A DNA stretch of 64,000 nucleotides. It comes from Rhodothermales bacterium (GTDB lineage: Bacteria; Bacteroidota; Rhodothermia; Rhodothermales; VXPQ01). Numbering within the stretch: the stretch's first letter is position 1; the number at the start of each line of letters is the position of its first letter. The stretch covers positions 1 to 64,000 of the forward strand of contig JAJDWX010000015.1 of the NCBI GenBank assembly GCA_022825385.1, in the 5' to 3' direction. This document shows, piece after piece, positions 45,728-54,565 of the stretch. A program made the position numbers and the translations under genes. The notes under the pieces are model-generated. The model had not been told where the DNA came from. It made no database searches and worked only from the letters and a program-made list of their open reading frames with translations.

Positions 45728-47764
45728 CGCTGCGTGTCCGGGTTCCTTCAGGTCGGGATCGCGCGCGACCAGATCGAAAGCCAGGTCGCGGGCTTGCGAC
45801 AGGAGCGCCACGTCTTCCGGCAGTTCGGCCATTTTCAACTCCGGCAGGCCGCTTTGCCGGGTGCCGAAAAAGTCGCCCGCCCCGCGGATTTTCAGGTCGG
45901 CCTCGCTGATGCGGAAGCCGTCGTTCGTGTCCACCATCACCTGCAAGCGCTTGCGGGCTTCGTGGGTGCACTTGTAGTCCGCCATCAGGATGCAGTAACT
46001 CTGCTCGCCGCCCCGTCCGACCCGCCCCCGCAACTGGTGCAGCTGGCTTAATCCGAACCGTTCGGCGTGCTCCACGATCATGATGGTGGCGTTCGGCACG
46101 TCCACCCCCACCTCGATCACCGTGGTAGCCACCAGCGCATTGAAATCGTTTCGGCGGAACAGGGTCATGGTGTCTTCTTTTTCTCCCCGGGACATGCGTC
46201 CGTGGATGAGGCCCACCTTGTGCGGAGCGAATATTTTTTTCAACTCGGCGTAGCCCGACTCGGCGTCCCGGAGCTCCATTTTTTCGGACTCTTCCACGAG
46301 CGGGTAGACGACGTAGCATTGCCTTCCTTTTGCAATCTCTTTGCGTACGAAGCCATAGACCTGCTCCCGGCTTTTGTCGTAGCGCAGCGCCGTCCGCACC
46401 GGCCGCCTTCCCGCCGGCAATTCCTTCATGATCGACACGTCCAGATCGCCGTAAAGCGTCATCGCCAGGGAACGGGGGATGGGCGTGGCGGTCATGAGCA
46501 ACATGTGCGGGCGGGCGCCCATTTCGAACATGCGGGCGCGTTGCATGACGCCGAACCGGTGCTGTTCGTCCACGATCGCCAGGCCCAGCCGCTGGAAGGT
46601 TACATCGTCCTGAATGAGCGCATGCGTACCCACGGCGATTTGGGTCCGTCCTTCCGCTATGTCGTCAAGAATTCGCGAACGCTCGGCCTTGGGCAATCCC
46701 CCGACGAGAAGCCGCAGCGGGACGCCAAGGGGGTCCAGGTATTTGCGCAAATTGGCGTAATGCTGCTCCGCCAGAATCTCCGTCGGCGCCATGAACGCGC
46801 TCTGGTAGCCGCTGTCGAGCGCGTGCAGCATCGCCGCCACGGCCACCACGGTCTTGCCGCTTCCCACGTCGCCTTGCAGCAGCCGACGCATCTGCTTGCC
46901 GGTCTGCATATCGCGCGCAATATCCTTCAGCGCGGCCTGCTGCGCGCGGGTCAATTCAAAGGGAAGGCCCTCCGCGAGAAACTGCTTCGTCTGCGTTCCC
47001 GGCGGTTCGAGCCGGGGTCCGGCGTGCACGATTCGCCGCCGGCGCATCTGCGCCAGCATCGCCTGAATGAAAAAGAGTTCCTCGAACTTCAACCGGCGTT
47101 GCGCCGCTTCGAGTTCGTCCCGGTTTTCGGGAAAATGAATGGCCCGCAGCGCGGTCGCGCCGTCCATCAGCGCCGCCGCCTCGCAGATATCGGACGGCAG
47201 CGGTTCCGGCAGCGCCTCCAGGTTTTCCTTGAAGAATTCGTGAATGATTCGCCGAAAGGTCCGGCTGGTGAGCCCCACGCTCGACAGCGCCGCTCCGCCC
47301 GGATACAAGGCAATGATGCGCCCGGTGTCCAGCGCCGCGCTGTCCTTGCCCAACTTGTCGAAATCCGGGTGCGCCATCGAAAACATGCCGCCGTAGCGCT
47401 GGGGCCTTCCGTGGAACGCCACCTGATCGCCTTTGGCGAAGCGTTTCGATATCCACTGTACGCTCTTGAACCAGACGCACTTCATGGTCTGGCTGTATTG
47501 GTCCTGCAGGACGAGTTCGAACCGGTAGCCTGTGCGTCCGCGCACCGTATTCGCGCCAACGACCGTGCCCACCACCGTAACCGCCGTCATGTCCGCCCGC
47601 AACTCCTTGATCGAGACGACCGAAGACCGGTCCAGGTAGCGCCGCGGATAATAATGCAACAGGTCGCGGACGGTTCGTACGCCCGCCTCCGCCAGCGCCT
47701 CCACGCGGCGGCCCGTGATCCCTTGCACGCGCTCTACGCCTTGCTCCAGAAGGCCTATCGACAT
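45665..47764 (-). CDS. recG: ATP-dependent DNA helicase RecG
   Basis: Branch-migrates stalled forks and Holliday junctions. The 699-residue protein has the N-terminal wedge domain, then LTRAQQAALKDIARDMQTGKQMRRLLQGDVGSGKTVVAVAAM (Walker A QGDVGSGKT near 290), the DEQHRFGV box, helicase motif MTATPIPRSLAMTLYGDLDVS, and the C-terminal HAERFGLSQLHQLRGRVGRGGEQSYC. Length is normal. The 3' end overlaps DUF2480 by 63 nt in the convergent direction. Confidence 0.96.
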   Translation of the reverse strand: MSIGLLEQGVERVQGITGRRVEALAEAGVRTVRDLLHYYPRRYLDRSSVVSIKELRADMTAVTVVGTVVGANTVRGRTGYRFELVLQDQYSQTMKCVWFKSVQWISKRFAKGDQVAFHGRPQRYGGMFSMAHPDFDKLGKDSAALDTGRIIALYPGGAALSSVGLTSRTFRRIIHEFFKENLEALPEPLPSDICEAAALMDGATALRAIHFPENRDELEAAQRRLKFEELFFIQAMLAQMRRRRIVHAGPRLEPPGTQTKQFLAEGLPFELTRAQQAALKDIARDMQTGKQMRRLLQGDVGSGKTVVAVAAMLHALDSGYQSAFMAPTEILAEQHYANLRKYLDPLGVPLRLLVGGLPKAERSRILDDIAEGRTQIAVGTHALIQDDVTFQRLGLAIVDEQHRFGVMQRARMFEMGARPHMLLMTATPIPRSLAMTLYGDLDVSIMKELPAGRRPVRTALRYDKSREQVYGFVRKEIAKGRQCYVVYPLVEESEKMELRDAESGYAELKKIFAPHKVGLIHGRMSRGEKEDTMTLFRRNDFNALVATTVIEVGVDVPNATIMIVEHAERFGLSQLHQLRGRVGRGGEQSYCILMADYKCTHEARKRLQVMVDTNDGFRISEADLKIRGAGDFFGTRQSGLPELKMAELPEDVALLSQARDLAFDLVARDPDLKEPGHAALREHLYAAYGNRGLGLSRIG

Positions 47765-47849
47765 GGGGACGGAAAATGGGTTCGATACGCTCGATACGTT
47801 CCTTGCGCTTCGGAAAACGCCCGGCTTGCCTTCGCCTGCGCGGCGTCCG

Positions 47850-49319
47850 CTATTCCGCGTCCAGCAGGCGCTCGTCGGCTTGCCACTGTCCCGGCGGGCG
47901 GAATTGCACGTCTACCGCATCGTCCGCCTCCAGGATGCCGAAAAGCCGGGTTTGCATTTCGAGGATGCGTTCCTGATGGTCCGGGCTGTCGATGAGGTTG
48001 TGCTGCTCGAAGGGGTCTTTTTCGAGATCGTACAACTCGTTCATGTCCCATACGCCATGGTAGAACATGTATTTGTACCGGTCGCCGCGCAGCGCGTACA
48101 CCGTGGGGGTGTGCGGAAAAGGAAATTCCCAGAAGTATTCGTACGCGAATTCCGTCCGCCAGTCGGGCATGGACGCGCCGCCAAGCAGCGGCAGGAACGA
48201 ACGCCCGTCCATGCGCTCCGGCGCCGTGAGGCCTGCGAGGGCCAGGAAAGTCGGAGCCACGTCGATGTTCAGGATCATTTGATCCAGTTCGCTCGACGGC
48301 GCAACGTGCCCCGGCGCCCAGGCCAGCATGGGTACGCGCATGGATTCCTCGTACGCATTCCGCTTGTCGATCAGCCCGTGCTCGCCGAACAAAAACCCGT
48401 TATCTCCCATGTATACGACCAGCGTTTCCTCCGCAAGGCCCTGTGCTTCGAGATAGTCCAGTACGCGCCCGATGCTGTCGTCGACGCTCAGCAAGGTTTC
48501 CGCGTACCGCCGATAGAACTGATCGTACACCAGATCGCCATGGTACATATGATCGACGCCGTGCCAGCTATAGCGTTGCTCCTTGACCCATTTGGGTTTG
48601 GCGCGATAGTTTTGCTCCGTATTCGCCATGGTGACGGGATACTCGAGCGGCGTATCCGCATACCGGCCCGCATGGCGTTCCGGGGGAATGAACTCGGCGT
48701 GCACGGCCTTGTGCGAGAGGTACAGGAAGAAGGGGCGGTCCGCTTCCCGGCTGTCCAGCCACTCGAGCGCGTAGTCGGTCAGCAGGTCCGACGTGTGGCC
48801 CGCGTGCGGACTCCGCGTCCCGTTCACGTTCAAATCGGGGTTCCTATAGACGCCTTGTCCCCGGAAACTCACCCAGTAATCGAAACCCGGACGGGGCGCG
48901 TCGCTGGAAGAGCCCATGTGCCATTTGCCTACGAACGCGGTCTGGTAGCCGGATTCCTGGAGCAATTCCGGGAAAAAAGTCGTGCCTTCCGGCACCAGCC
49001 GCTGGTTGTCCACCACGCCGTGGTTGTGCGCGTACTGGCCGGTCAGGATGGAGGCGCGGCTCGGCGAACACAACGCCGTGGTTACGAACGCATTGCGCAG
49101 ATGCAGCCCCTCGCGGGCCATGCGATCCATGTGGGGGGTTTCGAGGAATTCAGGCGCTCGCTCATGGAATCCCATGAAATCGTACCGATGGTCGTCGCTC
49201 AGGATGAACACGACGTTGCGGGGGGCGTCGCCGGGCGCGGCGCCAGATTGCGCCCGGGCGGACAGCGCGGCGCCGGACGCGAGCAGGAAAAGCAGGAAGG
49301 CGTTTGCAAAAAGACGCAT
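47850..49319 (-). CDS. Secreted sulfatase (FGly type)
   Basis: Hydrolyses sulfate esters, probably on polysaccharide. The 489-residue protein has a signal peptide (residues 1-26, MRLFANAFLLFLLASGAAL to ARAQ). The sulfatase core follows: NVVFILSDDHRYDFMGFH, the modification site CSPSRASILTGQYAHNHGV (cysteine becomes formylglycine through CxPSR), FVGKWHMG, YMGDNGFLFGEHGLIDKRNAYEESMRVPMLAW and YDLEKDPFEQHNLID. It has the residues of type I sulfatases, and FGly needs a separate maturase not in the window. It is divergent from the cytochrome gene and co-directional with recG. Confidence 0.92.
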   Translation of the reverse strand: MRLFANAFLLFLLASGAALSARAQSGAAPGDAPRNVVFILSDDHRYDFMGFHERAPEFLETPHMDRMAREGLHLRNAFVTTALCSPSRASILTGQYAHNHGVVDNQRLVPEGTTFFPELLQESGYQTAFVGKWHMGSSSDAPRPGFDYWVSFRGQGVYRNPDLNVNGTRSPHAGHTSDLLTDYALEWLDSREADRPFFLYLSHKAVHAEFIPPERHAGRYADTPLEYPVTMANTEQNYRAKPKWVKEQRYSWHGVDHMYHGDLVYDQFYRRYAETLLSVDDSIGRVLDYLEAQGLAEETLVVYMGDNGFLFGEHGLIDKRNAYEESMRVPMLAWAPGHVAPSSELDQMILNIDVAPTFLALAGLTAPERMDGRSFLPLLGGASMPDWRTEFAYEYFWEFPFPHTPTVYALRGDRYKYMFYHGVWDMNELYDLEKDPFEQHNLIDSPDHQERILEMQTRLFGILEADDAVDVQFRPPGQWQADERLLDAE

Positions 49320-49582
49320 GGTTTTACGGACGGTCGGGAAATCGGGAAAGCATTGGCTACGAAAAAGCATGGTTACAAACAAATAGGTTTTCTGGCGGAC
49401 AGTGTCAAGGGGGGGCGCCTGCGGACCGGTACAGAATACGAAGTCGGACACAACATAACGCGTTTTGATCCGTTCGATGGGCGGATCCGCGAAGGCGGTC
49501 GGCCTGATTACGCGGGACCGCCGCACTGCCTGCTTCGTCGTTCCTTGCCAGCGCGACCCGCGCATGCCTCTGAGCTTCGCGG

Positions 49583-49655
49583 ATTTAATCAAAGTATCCT
49601 TAATCAAAGTATACTCCACAGTCTACTTTGAGTATACCGCATAGTATACCGCGCA
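49583..49655. promoter_or_regulatory. Repeat-rich control region upstream of the cytochrome gene
   Basis: This 73-bp AT-rich stretch holds a tandem pair AATCAAAGTATCCTT / AATCAAAGTATACTCC, an inverted repeat TCAAAGTA facing TACTTTGA around a 12-nt spacer, and a direct repeat AGTATACCGC spaced 14 bp. They look like operator half-sites. The first copy also resembles the dispersed core. No regulator gene is adjacent. The whole gap between the sulfatase and cytochrome genes (49320-49667, 348 bp) is otherwise empty. Confidence 0.5.
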
Positions 49656-49667
49656 CTTCCAAGCGCC

Positions 49668-52076
49668 ATGTCTTCTCCTGATCCGCGTTCGTTTTTCTTG
49701 CGCCGCGCCTCGTTTGCGCCGCTTGTCCGGCGGTCGTTTGGCGGATCGTTTGGCAAATCGTTCGGGTGGGTCGGGGCGGTCCGCAGGCGGTTTCCCGATC
49801 CGGAATCCGCCGCAGCGGAGCGGTTTGCAGGCTGGATGGGTCGAATAGTCCGGGCCTGCCTGGTCTTTTCGGCAGGCGTGACCGCGAGCGGGTGCGGCTC
49901 GCAGCGCGCCGCTCCCCCGACCTACGTGGGCCGCGCAACGTGCGCCGGATGCCATGCGGAGGCGGCGCTTGCCTGGGAAGGATCGGACCACGACCGGGCC
50001 ATGGAAGAGGCCACCCCGGAAACCGTGCTGGGGGATTTCAACGACGCGGCGTTTGATCGTTGCGGCGTCCAGACGCGCTTTTTCCGGGAGGGGGATCGAT
50101 TCTTCGTTCGCGCGGAGGGGGCCGACGGAACCCTGCAAACCTGGCCCATCGCCTATACGTTTGGCTACGCGCCGCTTCAGCAATATCTCATTCCTGTGGA
50201 AAAAGGGCGTTTGCAGGCGTTCACCGTGGCCTGGGATACGGAGGGCGAACGGTGGTTCTCGCTGTCGGAAGACGACTGCATCGAACCCCCGGACTGGCTG
50301 CACTGGACCGGCGACGGGATGAACTGGAATTATATGTGCGCCGATTGCCATTCCACCGACCTGCAACGCCGTTTCAATCTGGCCGAAGGCGCGTACGAGA
50401 CGGCTTTTGCGGAAATCGACGTGAGTTGCGAAACGTGTCACGGCCCGGGGTCGGACCATGTGGAAAGGGTCGGGTCCGGGACGTACGATTCCGCCCGGTC
50501 CGGCCTGACGGCGGCCTTTGCGACGCCGCGCGAGCAGGTAGAAACCTGTGCGCCGTGCCATTCCCGCCGCCGCGTCGTCTACCCGAATCATATCGCCGGC
50601 AATGCTTTTCTGGACCATTACAACCCCGAACTGCTGGAAGAAGGGCTGTATTTCGCCGATGGACAGATACGCGACGAGGTGTATGTATACGGCTCGTTCG
50701 TGCAAAGCCGTATGTATGCGGAGGGCGTGGCGTGCACGGATTGCCACGACCCGCATACGACCCGGGTGAAATTCGAGGGGAATGCGCTGTGCGGCCAATG
50801 CCACGACGCGGCGGTCTACGATACGTTCGAGCATATCCGGCATCCAGCGGGCGCGGAGGGTTCGCAGTGCGTGGATTGCCATATGCCGGAGCGGACGTAT
50901 ATGGGCGTGGACCCTCGGCGGGATCATGGTTTCAAGATTCCCCGGCCCGATCTGTCCGACCGGACCGGGGCGCCGAACGCGTGTCAGGGGTGTCATGCGG
51001 ACCGCTCTGCGGATTGGGCCGCCGAGCGCGTGGCGGACTGGCATGGGCCGGACCGTCCGCCTTCGTTCGCGGCGGCGTTCGCCGGGGGGCGCGCGGGCGA
51101 TCCCGAAGCGGAGCCGGAACTGGTTCGCCTGACGGAAGACCCTGCCGCGCCGGATATCGTGCGGGCGACGGCGTTGACCTTGCTGGATCGGTACGCTACC
51201 GTGCGGGCTTCGGAAATTGCGGTCCGGGCGCTGGGGGACGAGGCGGCGCTTGTGCGGGCGGCGGCCGTCCGTCGTTTCGGGGCGGAGGGCGATGGCGACC
51301 GGTCGGTCATTCCGCATCTGGAATCCCTCTTGACCGATCCTGTGCGGCTGGTGCGGATGGAGGCGGCCCGCGCGCTGGCCCATATCGCGCCGGAACGGTA
51401 TGTCCGAAACGAGGGCGGCGAAGCGGCGGCCCGCTGGCGGAGTGCGCTGAACGAGTATCGGGAGGGGCAACGCGCCCTGAACGACCAAGGGGCTTCGCAC
51501 CTCAATCTCGCCATTTTGCACGAGCGACTCGGACAGCCGGATTCTGCTGCGGCGGCCTACCGCACGGCGGTCCGCGTGGATTCCAGTTTCGTTCCGGCGT
51601 ATCTGAATCTGGCTATGTTACTCAATCGCCTGCGGGGGGCGGGCGGCGCGGAGGCGGATGCGCTGGCCGCCGAAGCGGAAACGGCGCTGCGGGCGGCGGC
51701 GCGGCTGGAGCCGGACGCTGCCGAGGCGCAGTACGCGCTGGGCCTGTTTCTGGGGGAAACGCCGGAAGGTCTCGCGGAAGCGGCGGTCCGCCTCGAACAG
51801 GCGGCGCTGCTGGACGCGTCCAACGCCCGCATGCAGTACAACGCCGGACTGGCCTACCAGCAACTGGGCGACGCCGAGCAAGCCGAACGGTTTTTGTCCC
51901 GTGCGCTGCGCCTCGCCCCGGACCATGCGGACTACCTGAACGCCCTGAGCATTTTTTACGCCCAGCAGGCGGCCTGGGACCAGGCCCTCGAATACACAGA
52001 CCGCCTCCTTGCGTCGTACCCGGACAACCCCGACCTGCTGGAGCGGCGGGCCTGGATTTTGGGGCAGGGGCGGTGA
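49668..52076 (+). CDS. Eight-haem cytochrome c with HEAT-like and TPR repeats
   Basis: A large exported redox protein of 802 residues from the ATG at 49668, or 746 from an ATG at 49836. The shorter form begins with a lipoprotein signal (MGRIVRACLVFSAGVTASGC). Eight CxxCH motifs are visible: CAGCH, CADCH, CETCH, CAPCH, CTDCH, CGQCH, CVDCH and CQGCH. A HEAT-like middle follows, then three to four TPR units (SHLNLAILHERLGQPDSAA...). This resembles multihaem proteins of the cytochrome c554/DmsE type. It probably carries electrons at the outer membrane or periplasm, with TPRs as a docking site. Confidence 0.85.
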   Translation: MSSPDPRSFFLRRASFAPLVRRSFGGSFGKSFGWVGAVRRRFPDPESAAAERFAGWMGRIVRACLVFSAGVTASGCGSQRAAPPTYVGRATCAGCHAEAALAWEGSDHDRAMEEATPETVLGDFNDAAFDRCGVQTRFFREGDRFFVRAEGADGTLQTWPIAYTFGYAPLQQYLIPVEKGRLQAFTVAWDTEGERWFSLSEDDCIEPPDWLHWTGDGMNWNYMCADCHSTDLQRRFNLAEGAYETAFAEIDVSCETCHGPGSDHVERVGSGTYDSARSGLTAAFATPREQVETCAPCHSRRRVVYPNHIAGNAFLDHYNPELLEEGLYFADGQIRDEVYVYGSFVQSRMYAEGVACTDCHDPHTTRVKFEGNALCGQCHDAAVYDTFEHIRHPAGAEGSQCVDCHMPERTYMGVDPRRDHGFKIPRPDLSDRTGAPNACQGCHADRSADWAAERVADWHGPDRPPSFAAAFAGGRAGDPEAEPELVRLTEDPAAPDIVRATALTLLDRYATVRASEIAVRALGDEAALVRAAAVRRFGAEGDGDRSVIPHLESLLTDPVRLVRMEAARALAHIAPERYVRNEGGEAAARWRSALNEYREGQRALNDQGASHLNLAILHERLGQPDSAAAAYRTAVRVDSSFVPAYLNLAMLLNRLRGAGGAEADALAAEAETALRAAARLEPDAAEAQYALGLFLGETPEGLAEAAVRLEQAALLDASNARMQYNAGLAYQQLGDAEQAERFLSRALRLAPDHADYLNALSIFYAQQAAWDQALEYTDRLLASYPDNPDLLERRAWILGQGR

Positions 52077-52220
52077 TTTTTTGGGTGAAAATTTAATAAT
52101 GGGTAGAACCTGTGCGCGCTTATTTTGTACACACCTCTAAATTTGTCTACTCCCTCAAGACAGCATGAACCCAAAGCGCCGGATCGCTAAAAACCTGTCC
52201 AACTTTGCCCGAAAGGACCG
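52077..52220. other. Leader region upstream of the PtuA-like gene
   Basis: A 144-bp gap of lower GC than the cytochrome gene before it. It likely carries the operon promoter (an AT-rich ATTTGTC at about 52141). I see no other coding frame and nothing else specific. Confidence 0.4.
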
Positions 52221-53468
52221 ATGAAGGTTACCAGGCTGCACCTGCAAAATATCCGTTGCTTTGAGGAGTTGACCCTCGACCTCAACGGGAAATCCGCGTT
52301 GTTGGTTGGCGACAACGGCGATGGCAAGTCGACGGTTCTGCGCAGCTTGGCCATGGGTCTCTGTGACGAGGCGAGCGCGAACGGTTTGTTGCGAGACTTG
52401 GATGGAAAGTTTGTTCGCGAAGGCAACCAACACGGACTGATTGAGGTTAATCTGGGGAATCCCCAAAAACCGCGTTCGTGGCGTTATCAAACAAAAAGTA
52501 CAGTCACGTCTCTCACTCAGGCACAATTCGAACGCATAGATCAAAAACTTTTTCAACTCCTCAAAAGTAAAGGGCCAAAGGATCTTGATCAGAATTCTTT
52601 TCCCTGGCGTCAAATCTTTGCAACGGGGTACGGCGCAGGGGTACGTCTGGGCGGTATGGAAGATTATCCCGATTACGCTGCTGTCGATGCCCTTTACCCC
52701 CTCTTCGTATACGATAAGCTACTGCAAAATCCGGAATTGGCGATACGGAGATTGGTGGCGCCCCGCGGGAAAAAGCATAATTCAGCCCGGGTGCTCGAAT
52801 CGATCAAAGAACTTCTCCGGCACATTTTGCAGCTCGAAGACAAAGACGATTTTGACCTGACAAAATCGGGAATTTTCGTTACAATCCGCGGGAGCAAGCA
52901 GCCATTATCCGCTTCGGGAGACGGCTACCACTCGACGGTTACTTGGGTACTGGACCTTCTGTCCTGGCGGTATCTCTACGGGTCTGACAATCTTACCGAC
53001 ATCCATGGGATTGTCCTGATTGACGAGATAGAGCAGCACCTCCATCCCCGCTGGCAGCGTAATATTATGCAATTGCTGAAAGACAGCTTTCCCAATGTCC
53101 AGTTTATTGCAACCACGCATTCTCCGCTTGTCGCCTCCGGCTGCGAGGATATTCCGGTGCATAGCCTGAAGGATGGAAAATCTGAAGAGGTGCGTCCCTT
53201 TGGCTGGCGCGCCGAGGAAGTATACGGCATGATGGGCTTATCGACTTCCCGGGCGGAATCATTCACGGAAACACTCGAGGAATACCAGAAATTGGATTAT
53301 AAGCGATTAGAAAGGGGGCACCTTTCGATTAAGGAAAAAATTCGCTTTGATAATCTCCGTGAGCAATTCGAAGTATTACCTAGTGGTGATCCAATTCAAT
53401 TAGTAAAAGATCTTGAAAATCTTGCACGTCTTGTCAAGAAACCTTCAAAAAAGAGAGATAATGCGTAA
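52221..53468 (+). CDS. PtuA-like AAA ATPase (Septu type)
   Basis: A 415-residue RecF-like ATPase. Walker A is GDNGDGKST (about 30-38) in a LHLQNIRCFEELTLDLNGKSALLVGDNGDGKST frame. SASGDGYHSTVTWVLDLL near 230 is the signature region. Walker B is GIVLIDEIEQHLHPRWQRN (about 263-280), and the switch histidine is in FIATTHSPLVAS. It is followed by an HNH gene overlapping by 8 nt, the ptuA-ptuB arrangement of Septu anti-phage systems. GC is lower than in flanking core genes. Assignment to Septu rests on the ATPase plus HNH pairing, not on a search. Confidence 0.8.
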   Translation: MKVTRLHLQNIRCFEELTLDLNGKSALLVGDNGDGKSTVLRSLAMGLCDEASANGLLRDLDGKFVREGNQHGLIEVNLGNPQKPRSWRYQTKSTVTSLTQAQFERIDQKLFQLLKSKGPKDLDQNSFPWRQIFATGYGAGVRLGGMEDYPDYAAVDALYPLFVYDKLLQNPELAIRRLVAPRGKKHNSARVLESIKELLRHILQLEDKDDFDLTKSGIFVTIRGSKQPLSASGDGYHSTVTWVLDLLSWRYLYGSDNLTDIHGIVLIDEIEQHLHPRWQRNIMQLLKDSFPNVQFIATTHSPLVASGCEDIPVHSLKDGKSEEVRPFGWRAEEVYGMMGLSTSRAESFTETLEEYQKLDYKRLERGHLSIKEKIRFDNLREQFEVLPSGDPIQLVKDLENLARLVKKPSKKRDNA

Positions 53469-54126
53469 CGTAGATCGCCCCAAAAAGCCTCCGTCACTTT
53501 GCCGAAACGCCACGCGTTGGCGCAAGGAATTGCTCGCTGCATTGTCTTCAACCAAGCAAGATCGTGAACTGATCAATAGGCGTTTCAATCGTTACAACAA
53601 AGAAGATATCCGTACAGCTTTGAAAGAAATGTATGGCGGACTTTGTTGTTACTGTGAATCCAAAATAGGCGTAGTATCCTTCTATAACATAGAGCATAGA
53701 AAACCTAAAAAACACTATCCAGAATATACATTTGAATGGGATAATCTACATTTGGTTTGTCAAATGTGTAACACATATAAAAGTGACAAATGGTGCGATA
53801 CAAATCCAATATTGGATAGCGCACGGGACAACATTCAAGATCACTTGAGTTATAAGAATGTGGGAAGAATACGATGGCCCAAGAGTCATAGAGGGACTAC
53901 TACTATTGATCACGCTCAGTTGAATAGACAAGGTCTCTTGGATGATCGTTTGGAAATTGCGCTTCCTATTATGGATGCTATCCATGATCTCAACGACGAT
54001 CCTCATTCTCCGAATGCGGGGTTGGCGCGAGCACAATTGAAAGAAAAGGCTTCTGGAAAATACGGCAGCCTCATAAACTGGCTTATAACCTCCTACTTGC
54101 AAGACCCCGGCGCGTCCGACCCATAA
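53461..54126 (+). CDS. PtuB-like HNH endonuclease
   Basis: A 221-residue HNH protein of the TIGR02646 type (retron/Septu HNH). The zinc and catalytic residues are in GGLCCYCESKI (Cys62, 63, 65), NIEHRKPKKH (His79 in the HNH), FEWDNLHLVCQMCN (Asn95, Cys100, Cys103). It also has a KW(C) end. The ATG lies inside the PtuA-like stop, so the proteins are made together. GC is visibly low. In Septu, PtuB is the nuclease effector and PtuA the sensor ATPase; here that is by family. A 2-nt gap separates it from the next gene. Confidence 0.8.
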   Translation: MRNVDRPKKPPSLCRNATRWRKELLAALSSTKQDRELINRRFNRYNKEDIRTALKEMYGGLCCYCESKIGVVSFYNIEHRKPKKHYPEYTFEWDNLHLVCQMCNTYKSDKWCDTNPILDSARDNIQDHLSYKNVGRIRWPKSHRGTTTIDHAQLNRQGLLDDRLEIALPIMDAIHDLNDDPHSPNAGLARAQLKEKASGKYGSLINWLITSYLQDPGASDP

Positions 54127-54128
54127 GT

Positions 54129-54527
54129 ATGGCCTCTATGACCAAAGATACCGAGAATTGCCCCTACGGCCTTGAACTGATCCTCGACCTCCACGGATGC
54201 GACAGCAGCCGCTTCACGCGCAGCAGCCTCAAGGATTTTTTCCGCGAGATTTGCGAACTTATCGATATGGAGCCATGCGAGTTGCACTTTTGGGATGACG
54301 TTGGCGTACCTTTGGAGGAGCAGCAAACCGACCCGAAGACGAAAGGCACCAGCGCCGTTCAGTTCATTCTTACGAGTACCATCGTTGTCCACACGCTTGA
54401 TTTGATGCAGACCGTTTACGTGAATATCTTCTCCTGCAAGGCCTTCGACACGGACGAAGCAGCCCGGTTTACGGCAAACTGGTTCAGCGCATCGGACTGG
54501 ACCTCGAACGTTGTGGTTCGGCGTTAG
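54129..54527 (+). CDS. AdoMet-decarboxylase-like (SpeD-like) small protein
   Basis: A 132-residue protein of the prokaryotic AdoMetDC fold. The diagnostic part is LTSTIVVHTL (residues 81-90) and FSCKAF (101-106). Thermotoga SpeD has pyruvoyl serine 63, His68 and Cys83, spacing 5 and 20. Here Ser83, His88 and Cys103 have exactly that spacing. The residue before the serine, a glutamate at the cleavage site in SpeD, is Thr82. LILDLHGCDSS near the N-terminus also fits. No spermidine genes are near. It may be an active, unusual or repurposed decarboxylase; that is unresolved. Confidence 0.65.
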   Translation: MASMTKDTENCPYGLELILDLHGCDSSRFTRSSLKDFFREICELIDMEPCELHFWDDVGVPLEEQQTDPKTKGTSAVQFILTSTIVVHTLDLMQTVYVNIFSCKAFDTDEAARFTANWFSASDWTSNVVVRR

Positions 54528-54565
54528 GCAAGCTGGGTCATCGCAATTTCAATGGGCGCAAACAC

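Noticed and set aside
54129-54527. Ordinary spermidine-synthesis speD
   Set aside because: It keeps the catalytic spacing but lacks the cleavage-site Glu and the usual neighbours (speE), and sits in a defence-like operon.
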